DNA of 64,000 bases from Pelobacter seleniigenes DSM 18267. GTDB lineage: Bacteria; Desulfobacterota; Desulfuromonadia; Desulfuromonadales; Geopsychrobacteraceae. The stretch is from contig NZ_JOMG01000002.1 in the NCBI RefSeq assembly GCF_000711225.1, positions 1,872,501 through 1,936,500 of the forward strand, in the 5' to 3' direction. The notes beneath the pieces are model-generated. The model ran no database searches, was not told the DNA's origin, and was given only the letters and a program-made list of their open reading frames with translations. Every line of letters starts with the position of its first letter. The stretch's first letter is position 1. This document shows positions 51,733-62,370 of this stretch, piece by piece. Position numbers and translations under genes: made by a program.

Positions 51733-53064
51733 ATGCTCAGGTTTTTGCTGGTGATTGCCGTTTGTCTGCTTCCTTTCAACGGCTTTGCGCAAACCTATAC
51801 CCTTGACCAGGCAGTGCGAATCGGCTTGGAGCAGAATCCCACTTTTTTGGCGGCCGCTGCCAACAGTGACGCTGCCCGGGAGGCTGCCGCGGTGGCGGAA
51901 TCGCAGAAGCTGCCGCGGGTCAATTTAAGTGAAAAATTTCTCTGGACCGACGAACCCGGCAGCGCCATGTTCATCTGGCTCAATCAGGAGCGGTTGCAGG
52001 TGAGTCCGTCGGCCGACATCTATAATGACCCGCCCGCCCGCCATGATTTTGAGACCCGCCTGCAGTTGACCCAGCCGCTCTATGACCCGGATATCTCCTA
52101 TGGGACCCGCCGTGCCGCGCTCCGTGCGGAAGCTGCCGGAGCAGGGGAGCAGGCGGCCCGGGAACAGGTGGCCTGGCGGATTTTCTCGGCCTATCTCGAA
52201 GTCCAGCGCAGCCGGGCGGTCATTGACTGGGTCAACAGTTCCGTGCAGGAAGCGGCGGAAATTCACCGCCTCGCTTCGGAAAAGGAAGCGGCCGGCACCG
52301 GGCTTAAAGCCGATACCCTGACCGCCAATGTTCGTCTGGCGGAAAGCCGGCGCTTGCAGATCAGTGCCGATAATGCGCTGATTCTGGCCCAGCGGCGGCT
52401 TGCGCTGGAGATGGGCAATGGTGAAGAGAGTGTCGATATCGCCGGACCCCTGCGAACCGATCTGATCAGCGCGCCGCAGCCGCAGCAACCATCGCAGCGC
52501 CCCGATCTGCAGGCCCTGCAACTGGAGCATCAGGAGACGGTGGAGGCCCGCAAACAGAGTAAGGCGGCCTGGTATCCGCGGCTGCAGGCCGGTGCCTCCT
52601 GGGCGACTCACGACCGGGACTATCCTTTCTCTGACACCGCCGATAGCTGGATGGTGCAGTTGCAACTGAACTGGCAGCTGTTTGACGGCTTCAGCCGTCG
52701 CCATGCCAGCGCCCGCGCCCTGTCCGAAGAGCGCAGCGCAGCGGCCCGGCAGCGGCAGGCCGAGGATCAGGCCCGCTTTGATGTCGGCCAGGCCCGGTTG
52801 GATACGGAAACCGCCCGCCAGCAACTGGATGTCAGCCAGATCGGTTACGCCGCAGCTGAAGAAAGCTACCAGCTGCTGGCCAATCGCTATCGGAACGGTT
52901 TGACTCCGCTGGCGGAGCTGTTGACAGCGCAATCGCGGGTTGAAAAAAGTCGGGCCGATCTGGTTACCGCCAAGGTTCAACTGATCAAAAGCCTGGCCCG
53001 GCAGCATTATTTACTCGGTACTTTGGTGACCGCAGTCCTGAATCAGGAAGGAACAGCACAATGA
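51733..53064 (+). CDS. TolC family outer membrane efflux protein
   Basis: 443 residues. The ATG at 51733 behind GGAGG gives a proper signal peptide (MLRFLLVIAVCLLPFNGFAQ). Two long helical OEP repeats are present, starting YTLDQAVRIGLEQNPTFLAA, with typical Ala/Arg/Glu-rich coiled-coil stretches and YRNGLTPLAELLTAQSRVEK near the end. It forms the outer-membrane tunnel for the adaptor and RND pump encoded next. The stop overlaps the adaptor start by ATGA. Confidence 0.92.
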   Translation: MLRFLLVIAVCLLPFNGFAQTYTLDQAVRIGLEQNPTFLAAAANSDAAREAAAVAESQKLPRVNLSEKFLWTDEPGSAMFIWLNQERLQVSPSADIYNDPPARHDFETRLQLTQPLYDPDISYGTRRAALRAEAAGAGEQAAREQVAWRIFSAYLEVQRSRAVIDWVNSSVQEAAEIHRLASEKEAAGTGLKADTLTANVRLAESRRLQISADNALILAQRRLALEMGNGEESVDIAGPLRTDLISAPQPQQPSQRPDLQALQLEHQETVEARKQSKAAWYPRLQAGASWATHDRDYPFSDTADSWMVQLQLNWQLFDGFSRRHASARALSEERSAAARQRQAEDQARFDVGQARLDTETARQQLDVSQIGYAAAEESYQLLANRYRNGLTPLAELLTAQSRVEKSRADLVTAKVQLIKSLARQHYLLGTLVTAVLNQEGTAQ

Positions 53065-54164
53065 AAACTGTTGTGACGATATGTTTACTGTCGCTGCTGC
53101 TCTGGGGGTGCGGCGACCAGATTGAACCGGGCCGCAGTGGCCATGACCAGACCCCTGAGACGCTGTCGCTGCCGGTGATGACGGTCGAGACCAGCAAAAA
53201 ATACGGCTCCGAACAATTCGTCGGGACCCTGGAGAGCCGGGATCAGGCCCGGCTGGTTGCACGTAGCAGCGGGAAGGTGACCAATCTGGCGGTGCGGGAA
53301 GGGAATCCCGTGAAAAAAGATCAACTCCTGCTCGAGATCAGCGACAATAGCGCCAGCGAACGGCTGCGTTCGACCCAGGCGACCATTGAGGTCGCCACGC
53401 GGCAGATGGAATCGGCCCGGGCCCGGCTGACCCTGGCCCAACAGACCGCGGCCCGCTACGAGCAGTTGCTGAAGGCGGAAGCGGTTACCCCGCAGGAATA
53501 CGATCAGGTCAGTGCCGAGTTGAGCATGGCCCGCCAGCAGCTGGCGGCCGCCGAAGCCGAGATTGAACGGGGCAAGGCCGAACGCGATCAGGTGCTGCAA
53601 CAAAACAGTTATAATCGGGTGCTGGCGCCTTTTGACGGGCTGGTGGTCAGCGTGCAGGTCAAACAGGGGGCAACGGTGCTGCCGGGTACTCCGCTGATGG
53701 TTCTTGATCGGGAGGGGGAACGTCAGGCCCGGGTCAAGGTTCCCGAACGGCTGCTCGGGCAGATCACGGTCGGTACGGAAATGGCGGTGGAACTGCCGTC
53801 CATGGAGCGGGTGCTGGCCGGCACCGTATTGCGGGTGCAGGGGGGGAGTGATCCGGCCAGCCGCAGTTATGATGTCATTGTCGAACTGCCGCAAGGCAAG
53901 AATCTGCCGACCGGGATCTTTGCCCGGGCCCGGCGGACCCTGCCGGCTGAAGAACTGGTGCTGATTCCGAATACGGCCGTGACCATGCGCGGTCAGTTGA
54001 GCGGGATTTTCCTCCTCGAAGGGCAGACCCTGCATTTTCGTTTGGTGCGTTTGGGCCGCACCTTCGGCGACAAGGTCGAAGTCCTCTCCGGCCTGGAGCC
54101 CGGTGACCGGATTGTCAGCGCCGAGGTGGAAAGGGCCAAAGACGGAGCCCGGGTGCAGCCATGA
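53061..54164 (+). CDS. RND efflux periplasmic adaptor (membrane fusion protein)
   Basis: 367 residues. A lipoprotein signal ends in LLWGC (Cys17). The lipoyl half-motifs (ARLVARSSGKVTNLAVREGN and NRVLAPFDGLVVSVQVKQG) flank a helical hairpin (about 95-175). Beta-barrel and membrane-proximal domains follow. It bridges the inner-membrane pump and TolC. ATGA overlaps on both sides couple it to its partners. Confidence 0.93.
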   Translation: MKTVVTICLLSLLLWGCGDQIEPGRSGHDQTPETLSLPVMTVETSKKYGSEQFVGTLESRDQARLVARSSGKVTNLAVREGNPVKKDQLLLEISDNSASERLRSTQATIEVATRQMESARARLTLAQQTAARYEQLLKAEAVTPQEYDQVSAELSMARQQLAAAEAEIERGKAERDQVLQQNSYNRVLAPFDGLVVSVQVKQGATVLPGTPLMVLDREGERQARVKVPERLLGQITVGTEMAVELPSMERVLAGTVLRVQGGSDPASRSYDVIVELPQGKNLPTGIFARARRTLPAEELVLIPNTAVTMRGQLSGIFLLEGQTLHFRLVRLGRTFGDKVEVLSGLEPGDRIVSAEVERAKDGARVQP

Positions 54165-57100
54165 GCGAAAGTCCCAAAAAACATACCTTCGCCACCCGGA
54201 TCGTCGATCATTTTCTGGAAGGCAATCTGTCGGTTATTCTGATTCTGCTGGCGGTTATTGCCGGCATTGCCGCGCTCACTCTGACGCCGCGTGAGGAAGA
54301 GCCGCAGATCGTGGTGCCCTTGGCCGATGTTTATGTCCATATGCCGGGAGCCAGTGCCGCCGAGGTCGAGAAACTGGTCTCGACCCGCTTGGAAAAGCTG
54401 CTTTGGCAGGTCGACGGGGTCGAATACGTTTATTCCATGTCGCGTCCCGACCTGGCAATTGTCACGGTCCGTTTTTATGTCGGCGAGGACCGGATCGCTT
54501 CTTTGGTCAAGCTGCACAATAAAATATCCACCCATATCGATATTGTCCCGCCCGGGGTGACCGGCTGGGTGATCAGGCCAATCGGGGTCGATGACGTCCC
54601 CATCGTGAATCTGACCCTCTATTCGGATACCGAGTCCGACCATCAGCTCCGCCGGGTCGCCGAAGAGGCCATCGATCGTCTGCAGGCGGTCGAAGATACT
54701 TCCCGAACTGAACTGATCGGCGGGCGCCCGCGGCAGATCCTGGTGGATGTCGACCCGGCGGCGCTGGCTTCGCGCGGGCTGGATCTGTTCAGCGTGCAAC
54801 AGGCCCTGCAGGCCGCCAATCTGGAATTGCCCTCCGGCAGCTTTGAGCAGAACAATCGTCAGATCCTGGTGCGCGGCGGTGGCTTTCTGCAGAGCGCCGA
54901 GGAGGTTTCCCAGCTGATTATCGCGGTCAGAGACGGGGCGCCGGTCTACCTGCAGGATGTTGCCAAGGTCAGTGACGGGATCGCTGAGCCGGAGACCTAC
55001 ACCCGTTTACGCTTCGGTCCGGCTGAAGCGGACGCGAATCCCGGCCAAGAATATCAGGCGGTGCATATCGCCGTGGCCAAGAAGAAGGGGACCAATGCCG
55101 TTACCGTGGCCAGGGATGTCATTGCCAAACTGAATTCCCTGAAAGGGGATGTCATCCCGGATGATATTCATATCAAGGTGACGCGCAACTACGGGGAGAC
55201 CGCCAATCATAAGGTCAACGAACTGATCACCCACCTGGTCATTGCCGTGGTGACTGTACTGGCCCTGGTGCTGTTTGCCCTCGGCTGGCGCGAGGCGTTC
55301 ATTGTCGCGGTCTCCATCCCGATCATCTATTCGCTGACCCTGCTGGTCAATTACTGGTTCGGCTACACCATCAATCGGGTCACCCTGTTCGCCCTGGTGC
55401 TCGCTTTGGGGTTGCTGGTGGATGACCCTATCGTCGATGTGGAGAACATTTACCGGCATTTCAAAATGAAGAAAGAGCCGCCACGCGAAGCGGTGCTGAC
55501 CGCCGTCGATGAAGTCCGGCCACCGGTGATTGTCGCCACCCTGGCGGTGATCCTGTCTTTTTTGCCGATGCTTTTTATCACCGGGATGATGGGGCCGTAC
55601 ATGCGTCCCATGGCCGTCAACCTGCCGTTGACCATGCTCATGTCGTTGCTGGTTGCCTTTACCGTCACTCCGTGGATGACCTACCATGTGCTGAAAGGTG
55701 AATACGGCAAAGTTGAGGAAGGGGCGTTTGTCCTCGAGGAGACCCGCACCTACAAGATTTACCGCAAACTGCTGATGCCGTTTATCAAGCATCGCGGCTA
55801 TGCCTGGCTGCTGATCGGCGGGGTCGTGGTGCTGCTGCTGATCTCTGTGGCTATGCCGGCTTTGAATCTGGTCCCCCTGAAGATGCTGCCGTTTGATAAC
55901 AAGAACGAGTTTCAGCTGGTCCTCGACCTGCCGGAGGGGGCGACCCTGGAAGAGACGGATGCGGCCGCGCGGGATCTGGAAGACTATCTGGCCACCGTCA
56001 ATGAGGTGACCGACTTTGAAGCCTATGTCGGCACCGCCAGTGCCATTGATTTCAACGGCATGGTGCGCCATTACTATATGCGTCATGGCGCCAATCTGGC
56101 GGATATCAGGATCAATATCGCACCCAAGGGGAAGCGGGCGCAGCAGAGCCATGAAATTACCCTGCGGCTGCGTAACGACCTGACCGCCATAGCCAATCGG
56201 CACGGCGCCTTGCTCAAGATTGTCGAACTGCCGCCGGGACCGCCGGTTATTGCCACCCTGACCGCTGAGGTGTATGCGGATGACGGGATCGATTATGCCG
56301 GACAACTGGCGGCTACCGAACTGGTGCGTAAGCGCATGGCCACAGAGGATAAAGTTGTCGATGTTGACACCAGCATCGAAGCTGCCCAGCGGCAACTTCA
56401 GTTTGTGCCCGATCGCGATAAACTGGCCCTGGCCGGGCTGACCACCGCCGAACTGGCCAAGACTCTGCAGATCGCCTTGTCCGGAGCCCAAGTCGGTACA
56501 CTTCATGTTGACAGTGAACGCAACCCGCTACCGATTCTGCTGCGCCTGCCGGTGGAGAAACGCTCTTCCACGGAAGTGCTCAATAATCTGCAGCTGCAAG
56601 GCCCCAATGGAAACCTGATCCACCTCTCCGAACTCGGTCATTTTGTCGAGCAGCGGCTGGAGCCGACCATCTATCATAAAAATCTGCGCCGGGTCAGTTA
56701 TGTCTTCGGGGAGATGGCCGGCAAGAGCCCGGTCAATGCCATCCTTAACCTGCAACAGCATTTCAAGGAACACCCGCTGCCGCTGGGAACTTCGGTGGTC
56801 TGGAGCGGGGAAGGGGAGTGGAAGATCACCCTGGATGTGTTCCGCGATCTCGGCATTGCCTTCGGCGCAGCCATGGTCCTGATCTACCTGCTGCTGCTGG
56901 TGGAAACCGGATCCTATGTCATGCCGTTGATCATCATGGCGGCGATTCCGCTGACCATGATCGGCATCATGCCCGGCTTCTGGCTGCTCAACCTGGTTGC
57001 CGATCATCCGGTGGGCGGCTACGGGACGCCGGTGTTCTTCACGGCAACGGCGATGATCGGGATGATCGCCCTGGCCGGGATCGTCGTGCGGAATTCGATT

Positions 57101-57376
57101 ATCCTCATCGACTTCATTCACCACGCCTTAAAAAGAGGGGTGCCTCTGGATGAAGCGCTGGTGGAGAGCGGCGCGGTGCGGCTGCGGCCGATCCTGCTGA
57201 CCGCCGGAGCAGCTTTGCTGGGGAACTGGATCATCACCTTGGATCCGATTTTTTCCGGGTTGGCCTGGGCAATCATCTTCGGGGTGTTCGCCTCAACAGC
57301 CTTTACCCTGATTGTGATCCCGGTGGTCTATTGGTTGATTTACGGCAAGAAAACAAAACCTGACAATAATTTATAA
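54161..57376 (+). CDS. efflux RND transporter permease subunit
   Basis: 1071 residues, the usual length. The first helix is near residue 25, two large periplasmic loops with porter repeats follow (VYVHMPGASAAEVEKLVSTR; GRPRQILVDVDPAALASRGL), and a second helix bundle lies at each half. The proton-relay helix holds LGLLVDDPIVDVENIYRHF, with the paired aspartates. The second half ends with GIVVRNSIILIDFIHHAL and LRPILLTAGAALLG. It exports small hydrophobic compounds or similar substrates by proton antiport; specificity is unknown. It lies in a tolC-mfp-rnd operon with no regulator. Confidence 0.94.
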   Translation: MSESPKKHTFATRIVDHFLEGNLSVILILLAVIAGIAALTLTPREEEPQIVVPLADVYVHMPGASAAEVEKLVSTRLEKLLWQVDGVEYVYSMSRPDLAIVTVRFYVGEDRIASLVKLHNKISTHIDIVPPGVTGWVIRPIGVDDVPIVNLTLYSDTESDHQLRRVAEEAIDRLQAVEDTSRTELIGGRPRQILVDVDPAALASRGLDLFSVQQALQAANLELPSGSFEQNNRQILVRGGGFLQSAEEVSQLIIAVRDGAPVYLQDVAKVSDGIAEPETYTRLRFGPAEADANPGQEYQAVHIAVAKKKGTNAVTVARDVIAKLNSLKGDVIPDDIHIKVTRNYGETANHKVNELITHLVIAVVTVLALVLFALGWREAFIVAVSIPIIYSLTLLVNYWFGYTINRVTLFALVLALGLLVDDPIVDVENIYRHFKMKKEPPREAVLTAVDEVRPPVIVATLAVILSFLPMLFITGMMGPYMRPMAVNLPLTMLMSLLVAFTVTPWMTYHVLKGEYGKVEEGAFVLEETRTYKIYRKLLMPFIKHRGYAWLLIGGVVVLLLISVAMPALNLVPLKMLPFDNKNEFQLVLDLPEGATLEETDAAARDLEDYLATVNEVTDFEAYVGTASAIDFNGMVRHYYMRHGANLADIRINIAPKGKRAQQSHEITLRLRNDLTAIANRHGALLKIVELPPGPPVIATLTAEVYADDGIDYAGQLAATELVRKRMATEDKVVDVDTSIEAAQRQLQFVPDRDKLALAGLTTAELAKTLQIALSGAQVGTLHVDSERNPLPILLRLPVEKRSSTEVLNNLQLQGPNGNLIHLSELGHFVEQRLEPTIYHKNLRRVSYVFGEMAGKSPVNAILNLQQHFKEHPLPLGTSVVWSGEGEWKITLDVFRDLGIAFGAAMVLIYLLLLVETGSYVMPLIIMAAIPLTMIGIMPGFWLLNLVADHPVGGYGTPVFFTATAMIGMIALAGIVVRNSIILIDFIHHALKRGVPLDEALVESGAVRLRPILLTAGAALLGNWIITLDPIFSGLAWAIIFGVFASTAFTLIVIPVVYWLIYGKKTKPDNNL

Positions 57377-57406
57377 ATATTTGTGGAAGAGAGCGAACCG
57401 AGTCTT

Positions 57407-57554
57407 GGATGGACTTTAGAAGCAGAAGGTTCTTTCCGAGCCCAGGGATGAACGAGCCAAAAACAAGAGGAGGTTGATGTCTTGTTTTTGTGAGTGAAGC
57501 AAAATCGCATTTTTGCGCAACGGGCATTCTAAAGTTCAGGATGGACTTTAGAAT
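57407..57554. repeat. structured intergenic element with repeated GGATGGACTTTAGAA
   Basis: GGATGGACTTTAGAA occurs directly repeated at 57407-57421 and 57539-57553. The second copy is part of a perfect stem (ATTCTAAAGT-N9-ACTTTAGAAT, 57526-57554). Between them CAAAAACAAGA and TCTTGTTTTTG form another perfect 11-bp stem. The pattern suggests a dispersed repeat or a structured RNA after the RND operon. Confidence 0.5.
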
Positions 57555-57568
57555 CAGATAAATAAAAG

Positions 57569-57592
57569 CGGGCAGGCCATTTGGCCTGCCCG
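57569..57592. terminator. bidirectional terminator between the RND operon and the chemoreceptor gene
   Basis: CGGGCAGGCC and GGCCTGCCCG form a perfect 10-bp stem with a 4-nt loop. On the minus strand it is followed by CTTTTATT and so ends the chemoreceptor transcript; on the plus strand the T-run is short (TTT). Confidence 0.75.
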
Positions 57593-57608
57593 TTTAGTTG
57601 CCTGTCGC

Positions 57609-59744
57609 TTAGTATTTGCCGAATTCGTCATCATCGAGTGCGATGATCGGCTTGGTTGCTTTCTGCCCGACCTGGTCCCAGCCGGAAGGTTCCGCCAGTT
57701 GCGGTTTCTGTGCCGGGGCTTTGCGCTCCTGCGGCTTGGTGACCGGTTGTTGCGGCAGCGCCGTTACCACCGGGCGGGTAGTCGTCTGCCCCTGACCGCG
57801 CAACTTGAACTGCTGCAACAGTTGGCGCATGTGGGCCGATTGGCTGGACAGCTCCTCGGCCGCGGCCGCGCTCTCCTCGGCTCCGGCGGTGTTGCGCTGG
57901 GTGACCTCGTCGATCTGGGAAATCCCGTTGTTGACCTGGGCCAGTCCGTCCGACTGTTCCCTGGACGAAGCTGCAATCTCCCCGACCAGATCGGCGGTCT
58001 TGCCGATTCCGGCAACGATCTCTTCCAGGGCGGCTGCCGTCCGGTTGGCAATGGCGGTGCCGTTTTCCCCTTTTTGGACGCTCCCCTCGATCAGATCTGC
58101 GGTTTCCCGCGCCGCCTTGGCACTGCGCGCCGCCAGGTTGCGGACCTCCTCGGCGACCACCGCAAAGCCTTTGCCGTGCTGACCGGCCCGGGCCGCTTCC
58201 ACCGCTGCGTTCAGGGCCAGCAGATTGGTCTGGAAGGCGATCTCGTCAATGGTCTTGATGATCTTGCTGATGCTCTGGCCGGAGGCGTTGATCTCCTGCA
58301 TGGCGGCCACCATCTGCTGCATCTGGCTGCTGCCGCCGTTGGCCGCGTCACGGGCGGTGTTGGCCAACTGGTTGGCGGTTGCGGCGTTGTCGGCATTTTC
58401 CTGGGTCCGGCCGGCCAGCTCACTGAGGCTGGCACCGATCTCCTCGATAGCCGAGGCCTGCTGAGTAGCGCCCTGGGAGAGGTCCTGAGCGGAATCTGAG
58501 ACCTGGCCGGAGCCGGAATCGATCTGCTCACTGGCGGCATTGATCTGGCTGATGATGTCGTTGAGGCGATCGGTCATGCTGCGCAGTGCTCGGCCGAGGA
58601 CATCGTTGGGCGAGGCCAGGGTGACATCCTGACTGAGGTCGCCTTCGGCAATGGCTTCAGCGAGTTCGGCGCGTTGCTGGAGGCTATCGGCCATGGTATC
58701 GAGGGCGGCGCCGAGTTGGCCGAGCTCGTCACTACGGTCGAGGTGGAGGCGACCGGAGAGATCGCCTTGTTGAATCTCTTTGGCAAAGGCCACGCCCTTG
58801 TTAAGGACAGAAATAATTGGCCTGATCAGCAGGATGATGACCACGGCCAGCACCAGCACCACGATCACCCCGGTGATGATATTGCGGATGGTCAGGCTGT
58901 TGGCTGCGCTGAACATATCCGAGGTCGCAGCTCCGGCGGCGATCACCCAGCCGGTGGTCGGCTCGGTGCGGAAATCGACCAGCTTCTCAACGCCGTCCAT
59001 GGTGTAAGTGATCATGCCGTTCTGGCGGGTCATGATCTCCTTGCCCCAGGTAAAGTCACTGATATTTTCTTTCAAAATGGTGTCTGGATGCGGATTGGCG
59101 GACATCATCCCGGTTTTGTCAGTGACAAAAGCATAGCCTTCATGACCGATTTTGACGGGGATGATGAACTTTTCGGAAAATTTATCCATTTCAATGGCGG
59201 CAATGAGCACACCGGCCACATTTTCAAACGGGACCAACGGTTCGGAGATAATAAAAATTGGTCGGCCGGTGGTTTTGCTTTTGGCCGTATTGCTCATACC
59301 TGCTCGGCCCTGCATGCCTTCTTTGAAATAATCCCTATCGCTCAGATTGATGCCCATTAACTTGGGCTCAGATGAAGCGATGGCAATCCCATCTTCATTG
59401 AGAATGGTCAGTGAATCGTAGACGCTGTAACTATCGACAAATTCTTTCAGAGATTTATTGGCGTTCTCGACATAATAGTCGTTACCGAGGATCCCCTGAT
59501 TCATTAATACGTCTCGATAGATTTCCCGTTTGCCCTGGGATTTGATATCCACGCGCAGATCGGTGATCCATGACGTTACCTGGGTGGCCAGGTTCTGGGT
59601 AATGGTTTCCAACTGGTTGATGACGATCTCGCTGATAATAGAGGAGGTGGTTCGGGTAGACAGGGTGGTCAGAATGCCGATGCCGAGAATAATCAGGATA
59701 ATGATCGGCAGCAGGATACGGAGACGCAGGGACAGCGCTTTCAT
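57609..59744 (-). CDS. methyl-accepting chemotaxis protein with dCACHE-like sensor (copy 1)
   Basis: 711 residues. A first membrane helix (about 10-30) and a second (about 281-303) enclose a double-CACHE-like periplasmic sensor ([16 protein letters not shown]-like region, [17 protein letters not shown]). HAMP repeats ([40 protein letters not shown]) precede the signalling hairpin with the conserved tip [20 protein letters not shown]. The C-terminal tail is Pro/Gln-rich and ends EFGKY. From about residue 258 on it is identical to the next gene, while the sensor differs. The upstream region has GGAG before the ATG. Confidence 0.94.
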   Translation of the reverse strand: MKALSLRLRILLPIIILIILGIGILTTLSTRTTSSIISEIVINQLETITQNLATQVTSWITDLRVDIKSQGKREIYRDVLMNQGILGNDYYVENANKSLKEFVDSYSVYDSLTILNEDGIAIASSEPKLMGINLSDRDYFKEGMQGRAGMSNTAKSKTTGRPIFIISEPLVPFENVAGVLIAAIEMDKFSEKFIIPVKIGHEGYAFVTDKTGMMSANPHPDTILKENISDFTWGKEIMTRQNGMITYTMDGVEKLVDFRTEPTTGWVIAAGAATSDMFSAANSLTIRNIITGVIVVLVLAVVIILLIRPIISVLNKGVAFAKEIQQGDLSGRLHLDRSDELGQLGAALDTMADSLQQRAELAEAIAEGDLSQDVTLASPNDVLGRALRSMTDRLNDIISQINAASEQIDSGSGQVSDSAQDLSQGATQQASAIEEIGASLSELAGRTQENADNAATANQLANTARDAANGGSSQMQQMVAAMQEINASGQSISKIIKTIDEIAFQTNLLALNAAVEAARAGQHGKGFAVVAEEVRNLAARSAKAARETADLIEGSVQKGENGTAIANRTAAALEEIVAGIGKTADLVGEIAASSREQSDGLAQVNNGISQIDEVTQRNTAGAEESAAAAEELSSQSAHMRQLLQQFKLRGQGQTTTRPVVTALPQQPVTKPQERKAPAQKPQLAEPSGWDQVGQKATKPIIALDDDEFGKY

Positions 59745-59873
59745 GAGAGAGATTCTCCTTTGCTGAGATGTAAATAAAAATTCATTGCAAATAGTAAATT
59801 AATGAATATTTAAAGGCAAGGTTTTATTAGTAAGTATTGAATAGTGGATTGTAACTGGTTTTCCGCAGAAAAG

Positions 59874-59909
59874 CCCCCAAGGCTGTCCGGGGACGGATAG
59901 CCTTGGGGG
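59874..59909 (-). terminator. terminator of the second chemoreceptor gene
   Basis: CCCCCAAGGCT and AGCCTTGGGGG form a stem with one gap over about 14 nt of loop, and CTTTTCT follows on the minus strand. It lies 24 bp after the stop codon at 59933. Confidence 0.75.
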
Positions 59910-59932
59910 AAATAAGAGAAACAAGGTAACAA

Positions 59933-62068
59933 TCAATACTTGCCGAATTCGTCATCATCGAGTGCGATGATCGGCTTGGTTGCTTTCTGCCCGACCTGGT
60001 CCCAGCCGGAAGGTTCCGCCAGTTGCGGTTTCTGTGCCGGGGCTTTGCGCTCCTGCGGCTTGGTGACCGGTTGTTGCGGCAGCGCCGTTACCACCGGGCG
60101 GGTAGTCGTCTGCCCCTGACCGCGCAACTTGAACTGCTGCAACAGTTGGCGCATGTGGGCCGATTGGCTGGACAGCTCCTCGGCCGCGGCCGCGCTCTCC
60201 TCGGCTCCGGCGGTGTTGCGCTGGGTGACCTCGTCGATCTGGGAAATCCCGTTGTTGACCTGGGCCAGTCCGTCCGACTGTTCCCTGGACGAAGCTGCAA
60301 TCTCCCCGACCAGGTCGGCGGTCTTGCCGATTCCGGCAACGATCTCTTCCAGGGCGGCTGCCGTCCGGTTGGCAATGGCGGTGCCGTTTTCCCCTTTTTG
60401 GACGCTCCCCTCGATCAGATCTGCGGTTTCCCGCGCCGCCTTGGCACTGCGCGCCGCCAGGTTGCGGACCTCCTCGGCGACCACCGCAAAGCCTTTGCCG
60501 TGCTGACCGGCCCGGGCCGCTTCCACCGCTGCGTTCAGGGCCAGCAGATTGGTCTGGAAGGCGATCTCGTCAATGGTCTTGATGATCTTGCTGATGCTCT
60601 GGCCGGAGGCGTTGATCTCCTGCATGGCGGCCACCATCTGCTGCATCTGGCTGCTGCCGCCGTTGGCCGCGTCACGGGCGGTGTTGGCCAACTGGTTGGC
60701 GGTTGCGGCGTTGTCGGCATTTTCCTGGGTCCGGCCGGCCAGCTCACTGAGGCTGGCACCGATCTCCTCGATAGCCGAGGCCTGCTGAGTAGCGCCCTGG
60801 GAGAGGTCCTGAGCGGAATCTGAGACCTGGCCGGAGCCGGAATCGATCTGCTCACTGGCGGCATTGATCTGGCTGATGATGTCGTTGAGGCGATCGGTCA
60901 TGCTGCGCAGTGCTCGGCCGAGGACATCGTTGGGCGAGGCCAGGGTGACATCCTGACTGAGGTCGCCTTCGGCAATGGCTTCAGCGAGTTCGGCGCGTTG
61001 CTGGAGGCTATCGGCCATGGTATCGAGGGCGGCGCCGAGTTGGCCGAGCTCGTCACTACGGTCGAGGTGGAGGCGACCGGAGAGATCGCCTTGTTGAATC
61101 TCTTTGGCAAAGGCCACGCCCTTGTTAAGGACAGAAATAATTGGCCTGATCAGCAGGATGATGACCACGGCCAGCACCAGCACCACGATCACCCCGGTGA
61201 TGATATTGCGGATGGTCAGGCTGTTGGCTGCGCTGAACATATCCGAGGTCGCAGCTCCGGCGGCGATCACCCAGCCGGTGGTCGGCTCGGTGCGAAAGGC
61301 GGTCATTCTTTTGATCCCATCTAGCGTATAAGAGATCATGCCGTTTTTCTTCGTCATGATCTCTTTACCCCATTTAAAGTCAGAGATATTGAATTTAAGA
61401 AGTTTATCTGCCTCCGGGTGAGCTGCAATGGTACCCGTGCTGTCGGTCATATAGGCATAACCTTCGGAGCCAATCTTAATGGGCTTAACAAATGTGTCGG
61501 AAAAAGAGGACAGTTTAAGGGCTGCAATTAAAGCTCCACTGACCTCTCCGAAGGCCTCCACAGGTTTGGAAATAACAAAAATAGCGCGTCCGTCTGCTTT
61601 GCTGGGGACGACATTGCTGATTTCTTCTTGTCCCTGCATCGTTCTTTTAAAGTAGTCTCGATCGCTTATGTTGATTTTTCCGATCAGATTAGGGTCGGAT
61701 GAAGCGATTGCCAATCCTTTATTATTGACAATAGATACGGAGTCATAAAGCGGGTAACGGTCAGCAAAGGCTTTCAGGGATTTGTTGGCTTGTGTAATGT
61801 AAAAATCATTGCCAAACGACTGATTCTTCAGGGTGTTTTGGTAAATTTCCAATTCGCTCTGGGTTTGCAGATCGGCACTTAAATCCTGAATCCAAGCAGA
61901 CACCTGAGTTGCCAGATTCTGGGTAATGGTTTCCAGCTGGTTGGTGGCCATGTCATGGATAATGTTGGAGGTGGATCGATTGGAAAGAGCGGTTAAAATT
62001 CCGATGCCGATGATGATGAGGGCAATGAGCGGTAGTAAGATTCTCAGGCGTAAAGAAAGCGATTTCAT
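59933..62068 (-). CDS. methyl-accepting chemotaxis protein with dCACHE-like sensor (copy 2)
   Basis: 711 residues, same layout as the gene at 57609. The periplasmic part (about 32-255) is clearly related but diverged (for example [20 protein letters not shown] against [17 protein letters not shown]). The second membrane helix, HAMP, methylation helices, signalling tip and tail match copy 1 at the amino-acid level and almost base for base (59940-61295 against 57616-58971; the only base change I noticed, near 60312, is silent). So both should use the same kinase array but detect different ligands. The two genes have separate terminators. Confidence 0.94.
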   Translation of the reverse strand: MKSLSLRLRILLPLIALIIIGIGILTALSNRSTSNIIHDMATNQLETITQNLATQVSAWIQDLSADLQTQSELEIYQNTLKNQSFGNDFYITQANKSLKAFADRYPLYDSVSIVNNKGLAIASSDPNLIGKINISDRDYFKRTMQGQEEISNVVPSKADGRAIFVISKPVEAFGEVSGALIAALKLSSFSDTFVKPIKIGSEGYAYMTDSTGTIAAHPEADKLLKFNISDFKWGKEIMTKKNGMISYTLDGIKRMTAFRTEPTTGWVIAAGAATSDMFSAANSLTIRNIITGVIVVLVLAVVIILLIRPIISVLNKGVAFAKEIQQGDLSGRLHLDRSDELGQLGAALDTMADSLQQRAELAEAIAEGDLSQDVTLASPNDVLGRALRSMTDRLNDIISQINAASEQIDSGSGQVSDSAQDLSQGATQQASAIEEIGASLSELAGRTQENADNAATANQLANTARDAANGGSSQMQQMVAAMQEINASGQSISKIIKTIDEIAFQTNLLALNAAVEAARAGQHGKGFAVVAEEVRNLAARSAKAARETADLIEGSVQKGENGTAIANRTAAALEEIVAGIGKTADLVGEIAASSREQSDGLAQVNNGISQIDEVTQRNTAGAEESAAAAEELSSQSAHMRQLLQQFKLRGQGQTTTRPVVTALPQQPVTKPQERKAPAQKPQLAEPSGWDQVGQKATKPIIALDDDEFGKY

Positions 62069-62370
62069 GTGGCAGTATCCCCCTGCGGAAAAGGTGAAAA
62101 AATATTATGGAAAATAAATTAAATATTATTAAATGTCAAGCGTGACTAATTTACTCTTATTTATAATTTGAGATAACTGTTTATGAAAGATCCTTGAACG
62201 AGGTCCAAGGTAAAGATAAGAAGGGGCGGGGACGATCCATAATGACCGCCAAAAGAAGTGATGTTGGTGGTGTGCAATTTGGAGGAAAATGCTTCCCCCC
62301 CTGCTTGATCAGTTTGTAGCAAACTCCTTGATGGTCTTTGCCAATCGCCGGTTAAGTGAAGAGTTTTTTG
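62069..62370. other. AT-rich intergenic region, promoter side of the second chemoreceptor
   Basis: 302 bp with no supported gene. The part next to 62068 is A/T-rich and probably holds the chemoreceptor promoter. A short AGTTTG-TAG-CAAACT hairpin occurs near 62308. Confidence 0.45.

Noticed and set aside
55007-56506. A 499-codon open frame on the minus strand
   Set aside because: It lies entirely antisense to the RND permease gene, has His/Gln/Asp-rich low-complexity composition and no domain; it is a by-product of GC-rich codon use.
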